DNA of 5,309 bases. It comes from Desulfobacterales bacterium CG23_combo_of_CG06-09_8_20_14_all_51_8 (lineage in GTDB: Bacteria > Desulfobacterota > Desulfobacteria > Desulfobacterales > Desulfosalsimonadaceae). The stretch covers positions 3,026 through 8,334 of the forward strand of contig PCSG01000220.1 of NCBI GenBank assembly GCA_002772195.1, read 5' to 3'. Position numbers and translations under genes: made by a program. Below are positions 1-5,309 of this stretch, one piece after another (position 1 is the first letter of the stretch; each line of letters opens with the position of its first letter). The notes beneath the pieces were generated by a model that was given only the letters and a program-made list of their open reading frames with translations, was not told the DNA's origin and searched no databases.

Positions 1-360
1 GCGGACAAGGGGCAGGCAGAGCACCGAGCGGATCCGGTTTTTTTGGATGTAGGGGTCCTGGCCGAACTGGCTGTTGTTCTGTGCGTCATCGATCACCAGC
101 GGAGTTCCCGTTCGTCTCGCATAGTTGAGGATACCGGGGCAGAGATCCGGGCATTGCTCCGCCGGAATGGACTGCAAGACCTGGATTGCCTCGGAATTGG
201 CCTCGGCTTGGGCATCCACCACGAGCCGTTCGTCCCGGTTTAAAATCAGCAGGGCTTTTCCCGCCCCGGAATTTTCCATGACCACCCGCATCAGCGTCAC
301 CAGCAGCCGGTCCAGTTGAATTTCACTGGAAATGGCCTGGGACATTTTCATGATGGCGGT
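1..360 (-). other. GAF sensor domain, truncated by window edge
   Basis: This is a sub-region of the large gene from about residue 1314 to the edge. It opens with TAIMKMSQAISSEIQLDRLL, the usual linker helix before GAF domains in this family. It continues through ENSGAGKALLIL and GTPLVIDDAQ to DPYIQKNRIRSVLCLPL. Roughly the last third of the domain lies outside the window. It contains a C-x3-C pair (C1383, C1387) and C1428. GAF domains bind small molecules or mediate dimers. The ligand here cannot be told from sequence. Confidence 0.85.
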
Positions 361-3300
361 GATATCCAGACGGTCCTTCCCGGAGGTGGCCGGTAGAGGA
401 GGCGATTCCGAAATCCCTGAAATCGCCTGTTTTTTGGGAGCCATTGCCAGAAGTTTTCCATGTTTTTCTTCCAAATGACGTACCTTGGCATGAGCGCCCC
501 AGAGATTATACAGTTTACGGGCTTCTCCCATATAAGACGCGGCAAAATCTTCAAGTTCCCGGTCAAGATAAAATTCAGCCAGACATTCGCAGGCCAGCGC
601 GGCTTCCTGAACGTATTTGTTTTCCAAGGCGCCGGTGATGGCCTTTTTATAAAAAACAACGGCTTCCTTGTCCCGGCCTTTGATTCGGGCGATTTCAGCT
701 TCCACCAGATAATACTTGTGCAGAAAATTTTCAGGGGCATGAAGGGCCCATTTTTTCATCTTTTTTTGATTTCGCGCTGCCCGGAAAAGTATTTTTTGTT
801 TTAAAAATCGGCCGGCATGGGGATAATAAGCGATGCGGGCAAGAGAGTCGTAAAAATAGGAAACTGCGTAATACAAGCTGCCAATCGCACCATCAATATA
901 TTCCATCATTTTTTCTGACAGGAGATAAGCATCCGGATAATTGCCGAACAGGTAATTGAGGATCAGCTTACTCACATAGAAGACATAGAGACAGGTTTTG
1001 TCATGGGCTTCTATATGAATGCTCAGCATTTCTTCTTCATTGTAGGACTCACCTATTAAAAGCCCTGGGTTGCCGTTTCGTCCTTGAAGATTAAGAACCA
1101 CCTGATGAAAGATTTGAACCACCTGCATATTTGATAATTGGCCGATTTTCTTTAAATTTTCTTTGCTTTTACGAAGTTCGATATCCAGATCGGAAAGCGG
1201 CGTCCCTGTAAGAAAAAGGGTGTCATCGCGAACCATGGACAGATGTCCGGCAAACTCCAAGTCGCCCTGTTGAAGTCCGCTGTAATATCCTTCAAGAAGA
1301 TGGGGCAGTTTACTGGCAGCGTGTTCTTTCCAGTGCCGGATAAGGGTGTTGAACACCATTACGGTCCGGGCTTTATATCTAGGCGCATTCACTTGATCTA
1401 TAAGTTTCAGCGCCATCTGTCCGTAGTTGTAGCCCGTATCAATGTCGCCCAAGGTGCACAGGATAAACCCGTATCCAGCATAGATATACGGTGAAAAATC
1501 CGTGTTCCCGTGCCTGGCGAATATCCGCATTAACTGGAAAATAATCAAGGGCACGAGATTCGGGGTGTTCCAGTAGGCGGCGGATGTAATGTTCGCCATT
1601 ACATCCACCTGGGCCTGAATGGCCGGGTCCTTTATTTGCGGGAGTTCCAGAAAATCTTTTGGCTGTTTGCCTTTGATAAAAAATTTGGTTCGGATCAACT
1701 CGGCTAAAATATGCAGTTTCGTCGGCCGGTTCGGTAATACAACACCCAAAGAGTTTAATACCGAAAGCCCGGACTGGATCACTTCATCGAGTTTGTTCTG
1801 CGCCATCAGGGTATGCAGGCGCACGATACGGGCATTGATCGTATCATTGATTGTTTTGGAATGACTGAAAATCTTTTCAGCGAGCCGGTGAACTTCATCA
1901 TAATCGGTGATGAGATAGGCAGCGTTTACACCGCCGTTATAAAGGGCAAGGGTCAGGTCATAATCGGTTTGCCAGCAGGAACGGGTTTCGTCAGTTTCGG
2001 CAGCGCCAGCCGCTGCCGCAATAAACTCAATGCCGGTTTTAAAATAATGGAAAGCGGATTCAAAAGCGCCCGAGGCCAGAGACTTTTCTCCGGCCCGGCG
2101 GTTTAAGCGGGCCATCTGGCGCTGTTCATCAGCAGAAGTGATCAATTCCCGGGCCATATTAAAGTGATTGACGATTTCGGCGATCTCTTCATCAATTTGT
2201 TTTTCAGCCGTATTTTCAATTAGATATCTGCCAATACGATAATGGTTCCGGATTCTTTCGTCTTTAGCGAATAATTGGTACACGCCTTCCCGGATCCGGT
2301 CATGGGAGAAAATGCCAGTATCTGCCTTGAAAAAGATCAGCCCCTGGTCCACGGCAACGACAAATTCCTTGACCATGGCGTCGATGGCTATTCCGCAAAC
2401 AGCGGCCACCGCCGCCAGATTAAAGCGGTTTCCGAAGCAGGCGCTGATTTTTAGCACTTCCAGGGTGGAAGCCGGCAGAGCGATCATTTTTGCCGCCATA
2501 AAGTCGACCACATCGTCAGTCACCCGGATATCGGCGACTTTTTCCATATCCCAGGTCCAGCCGGATTCAGGGATTAATGTCAGGACATTTCTTTCCTGGA
2601 GGGTTTTTAAAAACTGCCGGATAAAAAATGGATTCCCGCTGGTTTTTTGGTGGACAATTTCCGATAATTCCTGTGACGCAGGTTCATTGTTCCGTAACAG
2701 GCCGGCAATCATTTGATTAACATGCTTTACCGAAAGCGGAAGCAGGGTGAGGGTGGTGATCGTCGCACCATTTTTTCGAGCGTCATCAGTGGTGCGCATC
2801 AGCAGATGAGATTTGTCGACCACGTTGTCCCGGTAGGCGCCGACAATAAGGAGGTATCGGATTTCCGTTTCCATGGAAAGCGTTCGGATGAAGCTCATGC
2901 TGGCGGAATCCGCCCATTGCAGGTCATCCGCAAAAATGACGATCGGATGCGTTTGGGTGGCGCAGACCTTGAGAAATTCTTTGAATATGTAGTTGATCCG
3001 GTGATGGGCGACCTCCACCCTTACGGGCGCAAGGTCGGGTTGCGGGCCGAGGATGTGTTCAAAATCCGGAACGAGATCGGTAATCAACCGGCCGTTTGGC
3101 CCCACAGCCTCAAGAATGCTGGTTTTCCAGACATCGACCTGCGCATCGGGCTCACAAAGCACTTTTTGGGCCAGGTCTGCAAGCGCCTGGGTAATCGGGT
3201 AATAGGGGATGTCGTGTTTGTATTGTTCGGCTTTGCCGCAAATGAAATAGGCCTGTTTGGCGGCAACGGATTTCTGGATTTCGTTGATCAAGGTGGACTT

Positions 3301-4299
3301 TCCGACTCCGGGCCGGCCCGCCACCAAAAAAATCTCATTGCCGCCGCTTGCGGCACGGTCAAAGGCGGCCAATAGAAGACTGGTTTCCGTTTCCCGGCCG
3401 AACAGTTTTTCCAAAAAACTAAGCCCCGGGGGGAAGTCCAGCCGGCCCGGTTCAAAAGGCGGAATTTTCCCGTTTTCCCGCCATTGCCGGGCGCATTCCA
3501 TCACATCGGCCAGAAGTCCCAAAGCGCTCTGGTAGCGGTTATCCAAAGGCTTGGAAATCAGTTTCATCACCATATCCGAGACCATGGCTGGAGTCGCGGG
3601 ATTAATTTCCGCAGGCGACGGCGGCATGACGGCGATGTGGGAATGGATGATTTCCATGGGATCATTGGATACAAAGGGCGCTGCGCCGGTTAAGAGCTCA
3701 TAAAACAGAATGCCCAGAGAATAGAGGTCGGTCCGATGGTCCACCGGGCGGTTGATCCGGCCGGTCTGTTCCGGCGCCATATAGGGCAGGATAGTTTTGA
3801 TCACCAGCGGATCATCAAATTTTTCATTGAGTTGAGTGACCAGTCCGGCTGCGCCGAATCCGGTGAGTCGGAGAGTGCCTGTGGCGTCATCATAGCGGAC
3901 AGCGTCGGGCGTGAGGGCCTGATGCACGATGCCATGGCTGTGAATATAGCCCAGGGTCCGGGTCAATGTCTCGGCAATGTGAAAAAAAGCGTCCAGATCC
4001 ATGTCCCCCGGTGGAAACGCGAAGAAAAAGGGCCTGCCCAGAACCGCCTCGGTAACGATGGCGATGAAATTCTGATCGTCAAACACTTCGGAAATCCGGA
4101 CGATATGGGGATCATCCAGTGCCCTTATTTTTTCCAGTTCATGCCTGATGCGGGCGATTTCCGAAGCCAAGATCCGGGACGCATCCATGAGTTCAATGAT
4201 GACCGTATCCGTCTCATTGGTTTTGCGCGCCCGGTAATACAGGGAGCTAAACCGTTGGTGAATTTTTTCGATCAGACTGTAATCTCGAATGGATTGCAT
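1..4299 (-). CDS. Large signalling protein: kinase-like domain (pseudokinase) + STAND/AAA ATPase + helical repeats + GAF, C-terminus beyond window
   Basis: The reading frame is open from ATG 4299-4297 to the left edge (1433 codons, no stop). An in-frame TGA at 4305-4303 rules out an earlier start, and the Shine-Dalgarno is weak. Domains seen: kinase-like fold at about residues 5-270 (APE as M174-A-P-E177, helix F D191-L-Y, RYQSA at 255-259); FGRE at 300-303, which opens the ATPase; Walker A GRPGVGKS at 328-335; Walker B VIFADDLQWAD at 454-464; VGAYRDN at 486-492; TSGNPFF at 553-559; FSHDRIREGV at 664-673. A long alpha-helical, TPR-like region spans about 690-1290 and includes KKWALHAPENFLHKYYLVEAE near 1185-1210 and LYNLWGAHAKV near 1265. 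A GAF domain begins at about 1314 and ends at the edge in SVLCLPLVR. In this family the ATPase and repeats are thought to regulate a C-terminal histidine kinase or other output domain, which is not visible here. The protein is probably cytoplasmic, as no signal peptide or membrane segment is evident. The kinase catalytic residues are missing (see findings). Ligand and output are unknown. Confidence 0.93.
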   Translation of the reverse strand, partial: MQSIRDYSLIEKIHQRFSSLYYRARKTNETDTVIIELMDASRILASEIARIRHELEKIRALDDPHIVRISEVFDDQNFIAIVTEAVLGRPFFFAFPPGDMDLDAFFHIAETLTRTLGYIHSHGIVHQALTPDAVRYDDATGTLRLTGFGAAGLVTQLNEKFDDPLVIKTILPYMAPEQTGRINRPVDHRTDLYSLGILFYELLTGAAPFVSNDPMEIIHSHIAVMPPSPAEINPATPAMVSDMVMKLISKPLDNRYQSALGLLADVMECARQWRENGKIPPFEPGRLDFPPGLSFLEKLFGRETETSLLLAAFDRAASGGNEIFLVAGRPGVGKSTLINEIQKSVAAKQAYFICGKAEQYKHDIPYYPITQALADLAQKVLCEPDAQVDVWKTSILEAVGPNGRLITDLVPDFEHILGPQPDLAPVRVEVAHHRINYIFKEFLKVCATQTHPIVIFADDLQWADSASMSFIRTLSMETEIRYLLIVGAYRDNVVDKSHLLMRTTDDARKNGATITTLTLLPLSVKHVNQMIAGLLRNNEPASQELSEIVHQKTSGNPFFIRQFLKTLQERNVLTLIPESGWTWDMEKVADIRVTDDVVDFMAAKMIALPASTLEVLKISACFGNRFNLAAVAAVCGIAIDAMVKEFVVAVDQGLIFFKADTGIFSHDRIREGVYQLFAKDERIRNHYRIGRYLIENTAEKQIDEEIAEIVNHFNMARELITSADEQRQMARLNRRAGEKSLASGAFESAFHYFKTGIEFIAAAAGAAETDETRSCWQTDYDLTLALYNGGVNAAYLITDYDEVHRLAEKIFSHSKTINDTINARIVRLHTLMAQNKLDEVIQSGLSVLNSLGVVLPNRPTKLHILAELIRTKFFIKGKQPKDFLELPQIKDPAIQAQVDVMANITSAAYWNTPNLVPLIIFQLMRIFARHGNTDFSPYIYAGYGFILCTLGDIDTGYNYGQMALKLIDQVNAPRYKARTVMVFNTLIRHWKEHAASKLPHLLEGYYSGLQQGDLEFAGHLSMVRDDTLFLTGTPLSDLDIELRKSKENLKKIGQLSNMQVVQIFHQVVLNLQGRNGNPGLLIGESYNEEEMLSIHIEAHDKTCLYVFYVSKLILNYLFGNYPDAYLLSEKMMEYIDGAIGSLYYAVSYFYDSLARIAYYPHAGRFLKQKILFRAARNQKKMKKWALHAPENFLHKYYLVEAEIARIKGRDKEAVVFYKKAITGALENKYVQEAALACECLAEFYLDRELEDFAASYMGEARKLYNLWGAHAKVRHLEEKHGKLLAMAPKKQAISGISESPPLPATSGKDRLDITAIMKMSQAISSEIQLDRLLVTLMRVVMENSGAGKALLILNRDERLVVDAQAEANSEAIQVLQSIPAEQCPDLCPGILNYARRTGTPLVIDDAQNNSQFGQDPYIQKNRIRSVLCLPLVR
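2500..3405 (-). other. STAND/AAA_16-type ATPase domain
   Basis: This is a sub-region of the large gene, about residues 299-600. It starts with the LFGRE signature that opens ATPase modules of this family. It carries an intact P-loop (K334, S335) and an acidic Walker B (D458, D459) followed by QWAD. VGAYRDN supplies a conserved Arg (R490) in the sensor position. TSGNPFFIRQFL marks the end of the nucleotide-binding region and the start of the winged-helix-like part. By family analogy it is an ATP-dependent switch that passes ligand binding at the repeats to the output domain. All expected motifs are present, so ATP binding is likely even though the preceding kinase fold is degenerate. Confidence 0.88.
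3490..4287 (-). other. Kinase-like domain lacking catalytic residues (pseudokinase)
   Basis: This is a sub-region of the large gene, about residues 5-270. The fold can be followed: the beta3 strand TVIIELMD, a helix C candidate RHELEKI with E54, the catalytic-loop region HGIVHQALTPDAV at 122-134, the DFG position LTGFGAA at 145-151, MAPEQTGRINRPVDHRTDLY at 174-193, and RYQSA at 255-259. Active members of this family usually read LK in beta3, HKDxxPxN in the catalytic loop and DFG. Here these read IE (E36), HQALTPDA (A128 for Asp, T130 for Lys, A133 for Asn) and GFG (G147). I infer no phosphotransfer, with the domain kept for protein interaction or regulation. Weak residual ATP binding cannot be excluded from sequence. 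Confidence 0.85.
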
Positions 4300-4333
4300 A
4301 AATCAACTTATGGAGCTGTGGGTTGTGGGTGGA

Positions 4334-4361
4334 TCTGACCGGGCGCGGTATTGACGTCAGA
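4334..4361. promoter_or_regulatory. Inverted repeat / operator-like dyad in the leader of the signalling gene
   Basis: TCTGAC (4334-4339) and GTCAGA (4356-4361) form a perfect 6-bp inverted repeat around a 16-base spacer. The right arm overlaps an 8-bp palindrome, TGACGTCA (4352-4359). The dyad lies downstream of the predicted promoter and about 35 bp before the start codon. It could be a regulator site or an RNA hairpin in the leader, but short dyads also occur by chance. Confidence 0.3.
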
Positions 4362-4409
4362 CAAAACCCGGGGGCCGGATCAATTTAGAGAAATAACCTA
4401 TTTTATTTA

Positions 4410-4439
4410 ATAATATCGCAAGGTGCGGCGGAAAGTCAA
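4410..4439 (-). promoter_or_regulatory. Candidate sigma70 promoter of the large signalling gene
   Basis: On the minus strand, TTGACT (4439-4434) and TATTAT (4415-4410) are separated by 18 bases, each 5 of 6 to consensus. Transcription would begin near 4403, leaving a leader of roughly 100 nt before the ATG at 4299. The region is AT-rich and lies upstream of the only gene on this strand. It is a sequence match only. Confidence 0.5.
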
Positions 4440-4495
4440 AGAAGAATTTGAAGATGACGGCGGAAGCGGTCGTCTGTGCGGAGGCCGGTTGCCTA

Positions 4496-4522
4496 TTGAC
4501 AGTCAATTTAAAGTAATATAAT
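4496..4522 (+). promoter_or_regulatory. Promoter of tRNA-Leu
   Basis: A perfect TTGACA (4496-4501) and a perfect TATAAT (4517-4522) are separated by 15 bases, a slightly short spacer. The -10 ends 21 bases before the mature tRNA 5' end, so transcription would start around 4529 with a short 5' leader for RNase P to remove. Two perfect hexamers directly upstream of a stable RNA gene make this a good candidate. Confidence 0.7.
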
Positions 4523-4543
4523 AACGCAATCAAAAAATATTGT

Positions 4544-4630
4544 GCCGGAGTGGTGGAATTGGTAGACGCAGAGGACTCAAAATCCTCCGTCCGCAAGGAT
4601 GTGCGAGTTCAAGTCTCGCCTCCGGCACCA
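4544..4630 (+). tRNA. tRNA-Leu (anticodon CAA)
   Basis: The acceptor strands GCCGGAG and CTCCGGC pair perfectly and are followed by A and an encoded CCA. The D-arm region contains TGGTGGAATTGGTAGAC. The anticodon stem GAGGA/TCCTC encloses the 7-base loop CTCAAAA, which places CAA at positions 34-36, so the tRNA reads UUG. A long variable arm (around CCGTCCGCAAGGATGT) is as expected for a class II leucine tRNA. The T stem GCGAG/CTCGC encloses TTCAAGT. The length of 87 nt with CCA is normal. A run of T follows the gene but I see no clear hairpin terminator. Confidence 0.97.
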
Positions 4631-4859
4631 TTTTTAATCATTGTTTTCAACTTCATTGCTGTTGTATAAAACCCAACCTTTCTTTCCCATCCAATGAGTT
4701 TGTGATATATGTCGCCCTGGTATCTTTGATGCTGATTTTTCCTGTGGTTCATTGGTCCGACCCTTGACAAGCTTTGGATTCTCGGGTATTTAATCAACCT
4801 TGTTTATTTATTTTTTTTGATTTTTCCGTTTCATCCGGAACCCTTGAAAACTTTCAAAA
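4631..4859. other. Non-coding intergenic region between tRNA-Leu and the methyltransferase gene
   Basis: This AT-rich stretch of about 230 bp has no convincing gene on either strand. Short open frames that enter it from either side run through the tRNA and resemble nothing I know. No rho-independent terminator was found. The only supported element is a promoter candidate near 4764-4794. Confidence 0.6.
4764..4794 (+). promoter_or_regulatory. Candidate sigma70 promoter of the methyltransferase gene
   Basis: A perfect TTGACA at 4764-4769 is followed by the AT-rich TATTTAAT (4787-4794). The -10 can be read as TATTTA after 17 bases (3 of 6) or TTTAAT after 19 bases (5 of 6). Transcription would start around 4800, about 60 nt before the first ATG of the downstream gene. 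It is a sequence match only. Confidence 0.5.
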
Positions 4860-5309
4860 ATGATACAACCCATGTCCCTGCTGCTTTCACGTCTCTATGC
4901 CGCCGCCATCGGGAAATCATCGATTCCCATCGAAGTAGCCTTTCTGTGACGGAACGGTCTTTCGCACCGCGCCCGATTCTCCTCTGCTTAAAATCCGGTA
5001 TAAAACCCGGACCGCCCAGCTCAATTCCATCGTTAATCACGCCTGGGGACTTATTGAATCCTATATCCGCCAGACCGTGGATATCGAGGGGGACCTGCGC
5101 CTCATAGTGAGGGCCGCCGCCGAAACCGGCCCCACGCTGCTGGAAAACATCCGCCGAACCCACATTCCCCAGCCGGTGGTCCGGCTTCGCAATTTCTGGC
5201 ACGAGCTGCGCTTCGGCAACCGCACCCCGTCCCGGGGGGTGAGCAATGCCCTGCACCATTACAACCGGGGCAACGAGATCTTCTGGAATTACCTGGACCC
5301 GTCCATGAC
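4860..5309 (+). pseudogene. Cyclopropane-fatty-acid-synthase-like SAM methyltransferase, N-terminal part, apparent frameshift, 3' end beyond window
   Basis: Two ATGs are possible, at 4860 and in frame at 4872. Neither has a clear Shine-Dalgarno, and an in-frame TGA at 4845-4847 blocks an earlier start. The first frame encodes SLLLSRLYAAAIGKSS then IPIEVAFL and stops at TGA 4947-4949. Skipping one base resumes DGTVFRTAPDSPLLKIRY, which stays open to the edge. Family features are seen in the second frame: WGLIESYIRQTVDIEGDL (like the GESYxDGxxDxEGDL segment of CFA-type enzymes) and HHYNRGNEIFWNYLDPSM (like HYDxGNxFFxxxLDxxMxYS at the start of the catalytic domain). The family transfers a methylene or methyl group from SAM to unsaturated acyl chains of membrane phospholipids. 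The SAM-binding core lies beyond the window. The shift falls where the family commonly has a DGT turn, so both parts appear to belong to one protein. It may be a real mutation, a sequencing error or recoding. Confidence 0.75.

Noticed and set aside
348..740. Minus-strand open frame of 130 codons
   Set aside because: It is in another frame of the same strand as the large gene, whose own frame here carries family motifs (KWALHAPENF, LYNLWGAHAKV).
2713..3375. Plus-strand open frame of 220 codons
   Set aside because: It is antisense to the ATPase domain, whose Walker motifs lie on the minus strand. The translation resembles no family and it has no independent support.
3736..4338. Plus-strand open frame of 200 codons
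   Set aside because: It is antisense to the kinase-like domain and its leader. It is a shadow of the GC-rich codon pattern of the real gene.
4544..4630. tRNA-Leu as the attachment site of an integrated element
   Set aside because: I found no second copy of the tRNA 3' end, no integrase and no mobility gene in the window.
4631..4700. Rho-independent terminator after the tRNA
   Set aside because: A T-run follows the CCA end, but I see no GC-rich hairpin other than the tRNA itself.
4357..4797. Short open frames of 60-80 codons crossing the tRNA on both strands
   Set aside because: They run through the tRNA-Leu gene and have low-complexity or unrecognisable translations.
4831..5259. Minus-strand open frame of 142 codons
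   Set aside because: It is antisense to the methyltransferase gene, whose plus-strand translation shows recognisable family motifs, whereas this frame shows none.

Overview
The 5.3 kb window looks like chromosomal DNA from a Gram-negative, delta-proteobacteria-like bacterium. That placement is an inference from gene style: a very large kinase/ATPase/GAF signalling protein, moderate GC in genes, AT-rich gaps and sigma70-type promoters. No marker fixes the taxon.

Positions 1-4299, minus strand, hold one very long gene that runs off the left edge, giving 1433 codons without a stop. It encodes a multidomain signalling protein of the Ser/Thr-kinase / STAND-type ATPase / helical (TPR-like) / GAF family, whose members usually end in a histidine kinase or another output domain. 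Here the C-terminus lies outside the window. The kinase-like N-terminal domain appears to have lost all three catalytic residues: the beta3 Lys is Glu36, the HRD Asp is Ala128 and the DFG Asp is Gly147. The APE motif and the structural Asp of helix F remain. The ATPase core has intact Walker A and Walker B motifs. I read the protein as a pseudokinase-ATPase sensor.

Positions 4300-4543 are an AT-rich divergent intergenic region. It holds a candidate promoter for the signalling gene (minus strand), a small dyad in that gene's leader, and a strong promoter for the tRNA (plus strand).

Positions 4544-4630 encode a complete tRNA-Leu with anticodon CAA and an encoded CCA end. Positions 4631-4859 are non-coding, with a TTGACA-type promoter near the end.

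From about 4860 to the right edge, plus strand, lies the start of a cyclopropane-fatty-acid-synthase-like SAM methyltransferase gene. Its first 29 codons end at a TGA, and the family-like sequence then continues in the +1 frame. This is a frameshift, a sequencing error or, less likely, recoding. The kinase gene and the methyltransferase gene are divergently placed around the tRNA and show no evident functional link.
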